From assembly GCF_022682495.2 (NCBI RefSeq), contig NC_071391.1, forward strand, positions 112,451,195-112,515,194: DNA of 64,000 nucleotides, read 5' to 3'. Made by a program: the position numbers and the translations under genes. The stretch comes from Desmodus rotundus (Eukaryota > Chordata > Mammalia > Chiroptera > Phyllostomidae). The notes beneath the pieces were generated by a model. It had not been told where the DNA came from. It worked only from the letters and a program-made list of their open reading frames with translations, and did not search any database. Shown here one piece after another: positions 1-10,140 of the stretch (within the stretch, counting starts at the first letter, position 1; every line of letters starts with the position of its first letter).

Positions 1-165
1 GCTGAATCATATGTTAAGTGTATATTTAACTTTACAAGAGACTTGCTAAACTATTTTTCGAAGTGTTTGTAGTAATTTACACACCCATCATTTATGAGAT
101 GGTACAATATACGAGAGTTCCAATTGCACCACACCTTTGCCAACACTTGATATTAGTAACATTTT
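1..165 (-). repeat. Old LINE-1 fragment, ORF2 3' region, antisense
   Basis: This reads as the reverse complement of the distal part of L1 ORF2, in the class of the older mammalian L1M/L1ME elements. The window edge cuts it. The same ORF2 region recurs in the opposite orientation from about 215, so this is a second copy and not a continuation. There is no open frame. Family assignment is by eye. Confidence 0.6.
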
Positions 166-179
166 AAAAACGAATCCCC

Positions 180-1035
180 TTTAGTGGGCTATAGAGGTCT
201 CTCCGTGTGCTGAAAGGGTGTGGAGCCCCAGGAACTCCCACTCATTGCTGGCGGAAATGCAGACGGGTACAGACGCTTTGGAAGACGGTTTGGCAGTTTC
301 TTAGGAAACTAAGCACACTCTTAGAGTAGGATCCAGAGATTGCACTTCCTGGTATTCACTCAAAGGATTATAAAATGTATGTCCACAGAAACCTGCACAT
401 GGGTGTTTATACCAGCTTAATTCATAACTACCAAGACTTGGAAGCAACCACGATGTCCTTCAGTACGTGAGTGAATAAATAGACTGTGATACAACCAGAC
501 AGTAGAATATTATTCAGTGCGGAAAAGAAATGAACTATAAGCCATGAAAGGATGTGGAAGAACCTTAAATGCATATTATTAAAAAAAAAGCCAATGTGAG
601 AACCCTATGTACTGTACAAGTCTAACTACACGCCATTTCGGAAAAAGCAAAACTATGGGAATAGTAGATTGGCGGCTGCTGGGGGTTGTTGTGGGGAGAG
701 GAACAGGCAGAAGAGCAGAGAGGGTCTTTAGGGTGGTGAAGTACTCTGTAGGGACCTTAAGGATGTGCACACGTCATCATACACTTCTCCAAACCCACAT
801 AGTTAGTGCACAGTGCCAAGAGTGAGCCGCAGTGTCAGCCATAGACCTCGGGTGACAATGGTGCGTCGATGTGGGTTCAGCAGTTTCACCAAACGTACAC
901 CCTGGTGGGGGAGGTTGGTAACGGGTAGGGCTAAGCATGTCTGGTGGCAGAGAGTTTATGGGAAATCTCTGTTCCTTGCTCTGAATTTTGTTGTGAACCT
1001 GAAACTGCTCTAAAAACATAAGTCTTAATTTAAGA
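180..1035 (+). repeat. Old LINE-1 (L1ME-like), ORF2 end plus 3' UTR
   Basis: The segment runs from the distal ORF2 (GGAACTCCCACTCATTGCTGG near 230) through the ORF2 C-terminal region (CACTTCCTGGTATTCACTCA near 340, GAAGCAACCACGATGTCCTT near 440) into a long 3' UTR that ends near CTGAAACTGCTCTAAAAACA at about 1000. Frames are closed by many stops. It is a 5'-truncated, long-dead insertion. The short frames at 607-825 and 813-1013 are chance openings in it. Confidence 0.75.
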
Positions 1036-3138
1036 ACAAAGAACCTGGGGTGTAGTGAGGGGACTAATTCAGAATCGGAAGGGATGTGATGAACTTGTCT
1101 GCATGGCAGTCTGAGGCATGGACCATGTGCAGGCAGGAGACTGAGGGATGGTGCGTGGCAATAGATGACAGGGGGTGGGGCACTTCCAGGGCCTTGCTCT
1201 ACATCCAGCACCAAGGATGTAGGGGTGTGGATTTCCCCTTACCCCAGGACAAGAAGTTAGGTGCTGCTTACTGTCCCAATAAAGTCCCAAATAACCCTGC
1301 AAGAAAAGGCTAATGAAAAAGATGGTATGAGACCTGATTTTAAAAAGCACACACTCCTTGGCAGGTTAGTTTTCTGTCATCACTCTTGTTATTTCATGCT
1401 ATTTCATCCAGATACAACCTATAAATTTTCAATCAGGAGGTATTCCTCACTCTAGATAGGAATGTAAGCTTCTTATCCTAAACTTGTCTTTTGTTCAGGG
1501 TTATTTTGCCTCTGAGCAAACATAAATATCTGATCAGTGGCTTTGAGAGCCAGCGAATTCACTGTTAAAACCAGTCAGTTCCAAATGAACATTTCTGACT
1601 GCCTCAAACATCACTAGTCCTGGTGTCCTTTTGGACCTGGTACCAACAATGTTCTTTGCAAAAGAGAATCCCTGGCAGAAGAGCTAGCAATAAGTTCAAG
1701 GTCTGAAATAGAGTTCATTCTTTGAAATTGAAAACTGAAGAAAGAAATTCCATGACTTGGCCCAAGACCCAAGTTTGATCTGTACAAGAACCAAAGCCTT
1801 CAGACTCCTGGAGTCTTTAATTATATGGCTGTGTTTCTGCAAGGGGTGGCTAGTAAGCCAAATTAATAATTTAATGTACAATTTTATTTGAGAAAGATTT
1901 AAATGCATTTGGCTAGGTTTGTGGATAAAGGCTCAGTAGTCAGTTTATTAAGCCAGGGATATTTCAGATGCATAATAAACCTTTCAAGGTCAAGAGTGAT
2001 TTTGGTTTAGAAGACAGAAACTGTTTTGCCTATCTTACCATTGAATTCATTTTGAATCCCAAACGGTGTCTTGTGGCTGCTATTTAAGAGGCATTTTGTG
2101 TGGTGGAGTCCAGCTCTCGGGGGCGGGGCGGAGCACAGCTATCAGAAAGCCAGGATGATGCACTGCTCTTCTGAGAATGACCTTGACCTCGCTTTTCCCA
2201 CAATGGCTGAGACTCACGTTCTCTTTGCCACGGTGTCAGTTTTCATTACCTTGACATTTCTCATGCTTTGATGTGTGATATGAAATGGTAGCCTTTGGCA
2301 ATAGATGGGGAAATGAGGCTTCACAGGGACACGGGGCGCTTGCCAAAGGAAAGGTGTGGAAAATGGATGTGACAAGGTTATTCGGATTGCTTTCTTAAGG
2401 CGTTTTAGTTCAGCTGTACACGATGATGCCAGCTTCTGCTCTGGCTTGCTTATTATAGTGGTAACTATGTACCAACTATGTATCCCTGTGTGAATTTTTC
2501 ATGGATGTTTTTGCCATCATGTTTGTCTTTGGAAAGTACTGTCTGGTAGAGAAAACAAACTAACCAGTCATGTAGGAAAGCCTTATTATGAACACCGCTA
2601 ATTTCCATTTCGAGTTCTGAGACCTCAACATTATAATGGTGACCTTTTTTTTTTCCACATTGTTATTGCTCATTCTCTTTTTACAGGTTTTAAATATTTT
2701 GTTATTATTTAGTGAGAGTCTTTATGAATTAAAGAGCACCGTAATCTTTTTTTGTCTATAGAAAAATAACAAAAAGTGGTAATAGAAATACCCAGATGGT
2801 ACTGCCTTATTTTTTTTGCTTAAGATGTAATGATAAGAACATGGGATTGAAACATAGAAGGTATCACCAGAAACTTAACGCAGACTTCTAAAGGGACATG
2901 TGACCCCAGGTATGCTCTGGGATAAGATTCCTGTACAGCGGGATCTGGTCTGCTGGAGCAGGCAGTGAGCTCTCTTAGGCAGGTGGGCAAGGACAGCATG
3001 ATTCCGAATGACAGATCTGTTGGTGTCAGGATTCTGCTCGGCCAGGGGCTGGAAGAACAGTGTGTGCATGAATGAGCATGTCCATGTGCTTGTGGGTGTG
3101 TGGGTGTGTGTTTGTGTGAAGTGTGGCTTCTGTCCTTG
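1036..3138. other. No gene or repeat recognised
   Basis: This is unique-looking sequence with no convincing open frame. All openings are under 150 codons, lack recognisable motifs and overlap on opposite strands. A GT-rich microsatellite-like run lies at about 3084-3122. A conserved non-coding element cannot be excluded. Confidence 0.4.
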
Positions 3139-3330
3139 TGTTAGTTTCCTATCACTGCATAACAAATTACTTCCGCTGGACCAGTGGGATTATCTCTGAT
3201 GCTTCATTCCTTTTTCAAGGCCTCATCTGTCTAACCAGTTCAGGCCCACCCAGGCTAACCTCCTTCTCAATGATCTCAAATCTAATTGATTAAGGCTATC
3301 ATTACATCTTCAAAGTCTTTTCACCTTTGC
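3139..3330 (-). repeat. ERVL-MaLR LTR fragment (MLT1-like), antisense
   Basis: TGTTAGTTTCCTATCACTGC followed by ATAACAAATTAC is the reverse complement of the typical 3' end of MLT1-class MaLR LTRs. Downstream TAACCAGTTCAGGCCCACCC resembles their internal part. It is an old, partial copy with no coding sequence. Confidence 0.45.
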
Positions 3331-6300
3331 CAGATTCTACTGGCCACAAATTACAGGCCCTAACCAGCTATCGAGGGTGTGACACTATGGGGCGAAGATC
3401 AGGGGAGCAATCGCACGATGTTGCCTCTCCCAGTCCCCAGTCACTCTACCTCATCTATTGTTGTAGGAGCCATTGGTGGCCTCCTAATTGCCAGGGCCAC
3501 AGCCCCTTCTCAGCCCTCACTCTCTCTGGCACCGAGTGCTGCTAGCTGCTCTTCATCCTTCTCAGGGTTTTCTGATGTTGCTCTCTCTCTCAGTTTCCCT
3601 ACCGGGGAGGCAGTGTAGGATCAGAGAAAGCATCTCGTATTTGTGGTCAAAGAGAACCAAGTCTCAGTCCCAGTTCTGTCTGTTATCAGGAATAACCCAC
3701 GAGTAGCAATAGCTTGCACCTGCTTCTTGAACGAGGCTGGCGGGAATTGGAAAATGCAGAGGAACTTCTCTGCTTCCCCGTTTCACTCCCCGTTGTTATT
3801 CAGTGCCTTCCGTTAGCAGAACTGAAACAGAACCCAGTGGTTTCCAGCAAGAGAATCTGAGAAATGCAGACTGCAAGCGCCAGCCCCAGCATCCCCGAGC
3901 AGCATAGGTGGTCGTGAACCGGAGTGACAGTAGGTAAATAATGAGCACAGTCATTTACCTGTTGTAAGTAATAGTGACAGTTGAGCAAATACATCTGTGA
4001 CCTTGTTAACTCCAATCTGGGATAACAAACATTCCCTGTGGGTACAACGCAGCTTTGTGTCCCAAATATAGAATGTTCTTTTGCCTTAAAGTTCCTCTCT
4101 CACTCCTTAGACCTGCTTGACCAGCTAACAGTAGCTTCCCCTCTTTCCACTTCACCTCTGCATGATTTCAACACGGAGACTGAGGTTTCCTGGGTCCCCC
4201 TTAGAGAGTTTTCAGAATCATTTAAATCCCTCACTGAACACGGTTTCCGAGAGCTCCACCCTTCGGGACTCCTCAGTGCCACTGTGATCATCTTCCCTCC
4301 CACGCATACTTGCCTGGTACTTTGAATCTCAGCAGTCTGGCACACAGCAGGCATCGCGGGAGGGGCGGCAGGAACAGCAGAGTTGGTCTGGACACAGTCG
4401 CCCTAGGAGAGACCGCTCATGACCCTGCTCCCCCCCCCCCGGGGGGCCTAATGCTAGTCTGACCCACTTCAAACCACCAAGGCCGGAAGAGACTGGCCTC
4501 CTGCAGGTTAATCTGCTCATACATTAATCTGCTCCTTTCGTCGTGCCTTTTATCTCTCTGGGTTATTGTAAAGGTGCAGAGATTAATTAACCTTGAAAGC
4601 TTCATTACATAATTTTTAGTCATCAGCAAACCTTGGGAAAACCTAAAAAGTGAAGGTACTAAATCATTTTAATTGGAAATTTAACTGAGTGTCTTTGTAA
4701 AATATTTCAGTGCTCATCTTCTGAACAGACAGCTGCCTCCGTGTGTGCGGAGACGCTGGAGTTCGTGGCTGGGTGCTCCTCAGGAGATCGTGTTCTTGTC
4801 TTGTTGTGAGAAGGTGGGGTGTGTCTGAAGCAACAGGCATCCTTCACAACAGGCAGGCCCTGCTTTAGGGAACGTTAGTGTTACTGGAGGAAACATGCTC
4901 TTCTGCTGTGTAGTGGAGAAAGGATTTCAAAGACACTCACATGGGAGGTGTTTTAAGCAATAATGGCAAGATTTATTAAAGCAGAGAAAAGTGGTTCACT
5001 CTCACAGAGGAGGAGAGTGGGCGAGATCAAGGCCAGAAGCTGCCCCAAGGTCTTTGTTGAGTTTCCTTGTATTTCCTTGGGTTTGGAAAAGAGCAGGCTT
5101 TCTTTCTAACTATCCCAGATTTTTTCCTGGTTTTTCCCAGGCGGTGCTTGTGCCCGCCCCCTATCCAGTCTCGTTCCTGGCTTTTCCAGGGCCAGTGCCC
5201 CTCCCCTGTCTGCTCTTTCCCCCGGCTTTCCCAGGCTTTGCCCTCCCCCTTTATGGCCAGCATTTGGGTTCTGGCTGCACACACCCTTAGTCTGGAAAAA
5301 CTGTCCTTCCTGCTTAGTTGGATGTTTTGCTCTATTTGATGGAAGGATGTCTGTTACTCCCTGCATGGGATGGATGTAAAGCTGTTTTTTTCCTACTTAA
5401 TCAGATATCTGGTTCCACTCTCCGCTTTTGTTAATATCTCACTAACTGCGTACTCTAACACCAGCATCTGAAAGCCAGAATGTGAAAATTATGTTACACA
5501 AAGAATCTACTTTTAGAAATTGAGATTCTAAAATAGTGCCTATCTTTCTGTTTTTGTTGGATAATCTACTTGGTGAGGATATATTTTTCTCACAGTTACT
5601 CCAGGGACATGTGCACTGGGCCCCAGAAGAGCCTGCCACACCTGGGGACAGCAGAACATGTACAGTCGGAGACTGAGTTTTCTGTCCGCTGCATGGGCGC
5701 ACTGCCGTCTGGTCAGTGCAGGGGACCTCCTCCTCCCCATCTTGCTCTGCACTTTATCAAAGGTAATGCAGGGAAGGGATCACCTCTGAGGCTCCATTAA
5801 CATGCTCAGAAGGAGATAATGCTGGTTCCTCGACAGAGAAAAGTGAAAATGGAAAGAGAAGTAAAATATTTTATAAACATAATTTAAAAAGTAAACTAGC
5901 CTCAACACAAACTCAATGGTTGTTTTACATTTGATGTTTACCCTTTTCCAGAAATGTATTGGACCAAGGCAACCCAATCCTTCTGACTCCCTTGAGGAGT
6001 GAGAAATAAGCCTCCATGAGTTGGGCTGGGCCTCTTAGAGGTAGCCTGAGCCCCTCCCCTCCCTCCACCAACCACCATCCCCCCGGATTCGTGATGTTTC
6101 ATATAAGTGGCTAACAATTAGAGGGGAGGGGCAGTTAAAGCATCTCCATTGTCCTGCATGTCTTGTTCTGAACTGCTCTGTGAGCATGTGGTTCTTTCTC
6201 GGCCAAGGCCTCTCGTCCAGACTCTGTGCAGAGGCTGCGCAGGGTACACGCAGCTACAACAAAAGCCCAAGCCCCGTCTTTAGCCTGTGTCTGTTGCTGC

Positions 6301-7296
6301 CCATCCCGGAGTGATCCTGGGCTTGCTTCTCCTCCCGTTTCAGTCTCTGAGACTGTGTGTGGGCACGCATGCACCTGAGCCTCAGTTCGTCTCTATTAAT
6401 CTGAGTGATAGTCATATGGAATGATTCACAATTTTTTTTTATAATAGGCACTCCTAGTCAGATGTAGACCTTGGAGTTGCACTTTATGGTTTGCTGTGTT
6501 TTATGTACTAAGAAAATAATTTGAAATGTATCTTTTGAGGAAAATTTATATTACCTATAAAAAAGAACTATATTTGTATTAATGCTGACAGTATTTTCCT
6601 CTTTGTACAACTTTTTCTATCATATCCTTAAAAATTACATTATTGTCAATGCCGATTATACAAAAATAATTCCTATCCCTTTTGAAAGTTGAAAGACTCA
6701 TAAAAGTAGTTAAGATACCAATGCTCAGAGAAAACCACTCACCATGAATTGTGAGCTGCTATGTTTCTAGCCGTTCTTTCTCACTTCCGTCACCATGATC
6801 ACTTCCAGCCCTTCTCCCCTTGGGACTGTGGGGTTGTGCTTGTGTCCGGGAGGGAGTGTGGGTTTGTATCTAGTTCAGGTGTTTGTCAGTAATCTATAGT
6901 AGCTTCTACCGAAACGTCCTTCTTCCCATCTGGTCTTCAGGGGTCCGTTTTTGGTGACACAGACTGCTGCTGTCTTCTCTTGAGTCCCCATCCTGAAGCA
7001 GCTTTGTTCTGCCAAGGTCTGTGTCCACCTACACACATGAGAGGTGCCTCACTTTCCCTCATGAGGTTTGGGGACAGATGGAGGTGTCCACTCTGAGATT
7101 CTCTCAGCCCAGTTTTTCAGTGGAAACATTTCTCCCAATTCATCCCCCTTAACAGCATCTATGTCCTGTATCAACCATCAACCTTCAATGTCTCCACCTT
7201 CAAACTACAGTGAACACTTCTCATAGATTTCCTTTTCTATTTAGAGGAGGCCTTTTCTCCTCATATTTCCTTAGTGTAAAGTGATTTCCCCAGAAT
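3331..7296. other. Mostly unrecognised unique sequence
   Basis: No supported gene. A run of eleven C followed directly by six G sits at 4430-4446. A C/T-rich stretch at 5090-5260 contains three similar segments, each with a CCTGG- or CCGG-containing start followed by a CCC-rich part. AT-rich unique sequence with a TTAATTAA core lies at 4560-4700. The openings at 4991-5290 and 5106-5366 are opposite-strand readings of the same C/T-rich stretch and look like compositional artefacts. Confidence 0.4.
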
Positions 7297-7470
7297 TTTA
7301 CTTTCTTATAAAAATTTTCAAACATATAAAACATTGAAAGAGTTGTACAGCCAACACATATACATCTACAACTTAGATTCCACAGTTGTTAATATTTTAC
7401 TGTATATGTTTTCTACTATGGCCATCAGGATATTTATTCAACTACTTATCCATTGATCAGTTCCTCTGTT
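7297..7470 (-). repeat. Possible old L1 3' UTR fragment
   Basis: AAAATTTTCAAACATATAAA followed by a GTTAATATTTTACTGTATAT motif resembles the antisense 3' UTR of older L1M elements. It is highly diverged, so confidence is limited. Confidence 0.35.
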
Positions 7471-7504
7471 TTGGGTACATTTAAAGATTTAATGTAAAAT
7501 ATAG

Positions 7505-8075
7505 GCATTGCTGACCTTGTGGTAGCTAGCCTCTGAGCTATACTCTCACCTTTGTACAGTTCCTGCCTACGTTTTATTAGGTGTGGTCAAATGTGACTGA
7601 TAGGAGAGAATATAGCAGCAGCCATGGTGTGTGACTTCGAAGGCTAGATTATGAAATGCACCCGGCCCTACACCCTTCTGTCTTCCCTGGATCATTGATC
7701 TAGGGGGAGCCAGCTACCATGTCATGCGTGGTGCTGCAGAGAGTCCTACTTGATGTGGAGCTGAGCCTCCGGCCAGCAGCCATGTGAATGAGCTCGTAAG
7801 AAGATTTTCCAGTGTCAGTCAAGCCCTCAGGTGACTATAGGTTCTCCTGTTATTTTGATTGCAACTTCCTGAAAGAACATGCACCAGAACCACTCACTAA
7901 GATGCTCTCAAATTCTTCACCTATGAAAACTGTAATATAATATTATTTAAAGGCACCAGAACCACCCACTAAGATGCTCTCAAGTCCTTCATCTATAAAA
8001 ACTTGTAATATAGTATTTTTTAAGGCACCATATTTTGGGGTAATTTGTTACAGAGGAATAGATAGGTGTTGCAAT
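7505..8075 (+). repeat. ERVL-MaLR LTR (MLT1-like), sense
   Basis: Recognisable LTR segments occur in order: ATGTGACTGATAGGAGAGAA near 7588, TGTGTGACTTCGAAGGCTAG near 7628, a GGATCATTGATCTAGGGGGA segment near 7689, CCAGCAGCCATGTGAATGAG near 7773, GCACCAGAACCAC near 7881, and the end TTTGGGGTAATTTGTTACAG near 8034. An internal 72-bp unit is duplicated at 7881-8024. No internal viral genes are attached, so this is a solo or fragmentary LTR. Confidence 0.65.
7881..8024 (+). repeat. Two-copy 72-bp tandem duplication inside the LTR
   Basis: Unit one starts at 7881 (GCACCAGAACCACTCACTAA) and unit two at about 7953 (GGCACCAGAACCACCCACTA). Each ends in an AT-rich tract before GGCACCA, and a third partial GGCACCA follows at about 8024. 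The units differ at several positions, so the duplication is not recent. Confidence 0.85.
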
Positions 8076-8171
8076 ATATCACTTCATCCTTAAACACTAT
8101 AGCATGCATAAAAGTAGCTAGAAAATTAAATAGAATTCTAGATTTGTTTCCTGTTTCCCTCCTCCTCCTCC

Positions 8172-9440
8172 TTTTTTTTTTTTTTTTGTTAGAACAACTG
8201 AGCAAAATAAAATTCTGATTTATTTTGGGGCAACATTGTTTCACATATACATCGAACAGGTCAAATAAGTAAGTAAATAAATAAACAGCAACTTTATAGA
8301 CAAGAAAAGGGAAAAAAAGAAACCATGTATCTTTGTCCTTTTAACCATCTCGTACAAACCAACTACTTATAGTACAGCTAAGTATTGTACATACATAAAA
8401 GAAGTTACTGGAATGCTTGGACTATTGTTGGTTTTTGTTGTTGTTTCTGCCTTTTTTACCAGTAATTTTTTCGCCTTTGAGTTATAATGAACATGGTCAC
8501 ACCACAAGCATAGTCAGAAGGCTGGTTTGATCTAAAATCATTAAAAATGACTACCCCTAAAAATGTGTACAAAATATAAAATTCAAATAAGCCCTGACCA
8601 GTGTGTCTCAGGGGTTGGGGTTCACCTCGCAAAGGGGTGCCGGCCCCTTGGTTCCCTGTCAGGGCACACGCCTGGGCTGCAGGCAGGTCCTGGCTGGGGG
8701 AGTGTGAGATGCTACCCATCCGCGACTCTCCCACGCCTCAGCATTTCTCTCTCCATCCCTTCCTCTCTCGCTACAAAATAAATAAATCAAATCTTAAAAG
8801 ATGAAATGTGAATGAAAAACACAAACACATTTTTCTTTTTAATGTATTTTTAAGAAAGAAAGCAGGGCCTTGGCAGTTTTGGGTTTTCCCCTGCCCTGTT
8901 GCATGCTCACGTTGTGGTTTTGGTTGGGTGGAGGAGAGCGTGTGTCATCCGCGTGAGTGCTGCTGCCCGCGGGGCGCGGGCTGGCGGGACTCTCTCTACT
9001 GGGAGGTGAGTGTTCGCATTCTTAGCGGGAAGTGCAGGATGAAAGGTCACGGCAGCCTTTTAACAATTTTTTAAGTATAACTTTTCCTTCTTTGCTGTCT
9101 AATCATCCTCATTGATCTTCTGTTTCGTGGTGTCAACATCGTCCTCCTCAATCATTTTCAGCTGCCTAAATGCCCATGGCTGCCCCAGCCTCCTCATCTT
9201 CATCTCCATCCTCTTCCTCATCATACCCTCGTCCTCTTTCTTCTTCCTCTTCTTCATCTATCCTGTTGTCAGCTGCTTCCTGGTTTTCTCATTAGTGTTC
9301 CCATACGCAGGTGCCTCTCTTCATTCTCTACCTCCTCCACAACTTCCTTCTCCTTTAAGTCCTCGGTGGTGATCTCGGAGCTGGTGTCCATGGCTACATC
9401 TGACGTGGTGGGGCACATCGCTGATACGACGAAGTGGATT
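8172..9440 (-). pseudogene. PTMA (pseudogene): Prothymosin alpha processed pseudogene
   Basis: The minus strand carries an intronless copy of prothymosin alpha mRNA. The coding-equivalent part runs from an ATG at 9397-9399 to a TAG at 9099-9101, about 300 bp, slightly shorter than the parental frame of about 110 codons. Recognisable pieces are the N-terminal VDTSSEITTEDLKEK, the Glu/Asp-rich middle, and the C-terminal VDTTKQK ending in EDD plus stop. Codons just after the ATG are deleted, one Lys codon is missing in LKEK, and frameshifts break the acidic tract, so no functional protein is expected. The long 3' UTR follows to an AATAAA signal (antisense TTTATT at 8219-8224) and a 16-base poly(A) tail, seen as T at 8172-8187. 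Lack of introns plus the tail shows L1-driven retrotransposition. A Ves SINE interrupts the 3' UTR at 8591-8800. The 5' limit is uncertain and may extend to about 9560. Confidence 0.92.
8591..8800 (+). mobile_element. Ves SINE inserted in the PTMA pseudogene
   Basis: The tRNA-related head (GCCCTGACCAGTGTGTCTCA) lies at 8591, and the tail is pyrimidine-rich then A-rich (CTACAAAATAAATAAATC). A diverged 15-bp target duplication flanks it: ATAAAATTCAAATAA at 8576-8590 and ATGAAATGTGAATGA at 8801-8815. PTMA 3' UTR sequence continues on both sides, so the SINE landed after the retrocopy. Confidence 0.9.
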
Positions 9441-9849
9441 TTTTTTTTTTAAGTGGGAGTTCGCGGACTCTGGCGAAAAAGTTGCAGGAGACTGGGATAG
9501 AGGAGGTGGTTGCTGGAGAGCGGGACAAGGCAAAGATGACTTTTCAGAGCAATCTGTGGGGCTGTTTCCTGTGTTTCTGAAGCTAAATTTACATGCAATG
9601 AAATGCACGAATATTAAATCAGCCATTCATTGAATTTTTATTAAGGCCCTATCATCAGCCAAAAATGTTCCTTCATATCTTTTCTTAGTCAATTTCTGCC
9701 GAGTCCCACACATAAACTTTACTCTCATTTTTCATCACAGATTGGTTCTGCAGATGGAGAAATTAATACAAACTGAGCCACAGAGCATAGGCTGTTATTG
9801 TAAGGTTTAGGTGTACTGTTTGACAGATTCATTCACTAGTGATTTTTTT

Positions 9850-10140
9850 CTAGAAGTTTGTTCCTATTTTTGTTGAGTAATTTCCCAATGTATAACTACA
9901 CCACAATTTAAAAAAATCTATTAACCTATTGATAGATATTTGGGTTGTTTTCAGTTTTGGGCCATTATGAAGAAATCACCATAAACAATCTTGTGCAAAC
10001 TTTTTTGCAGAAATATAATCTCATTTCCCTGCCAGATTGTTTGACAAAGTGGCTGTACTACTCTACGCTCTCCTTAATGCTGCATGAGTGTGCCTTCCCT
10101 GGTATGGTGATGAGCAACTGATGCAGCATCTAAAGGGAGT
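9850..10140 (-). repeat. Old L1 ORF2 3' fragment, antisense
   Basis: TATTTGGGTTGTTTTCAGTT followed by GGCCATTATGAAGAAATC and CATAAACAATCTTGTGC is the antisense ORF2 C-terminal region of an old L1. It is truncated on both sides with no open frame. Confidence 0.55.

Noticed and set aside
9112..9372. 86-codon plus-strand opening rich in Ser, Leu and Phe
   Set aside because: It is the antisense of the Glu/Asp-rich PTMA pseudogene; hydrophobic look-alike segments come from reading GAA/GAG runs backwards.
8144..9575. Possible target duplication of the PTMA retrocopy (TGTTTCCTGTTTC near 8145 and TGTTTCCTGTGTTTC near 9563)
   Set aside because: The left copy does not abut the poly(T) run, separated by a CTCCTCCTCC tract, so the match may be chance; it is not used to set the 5' limit.
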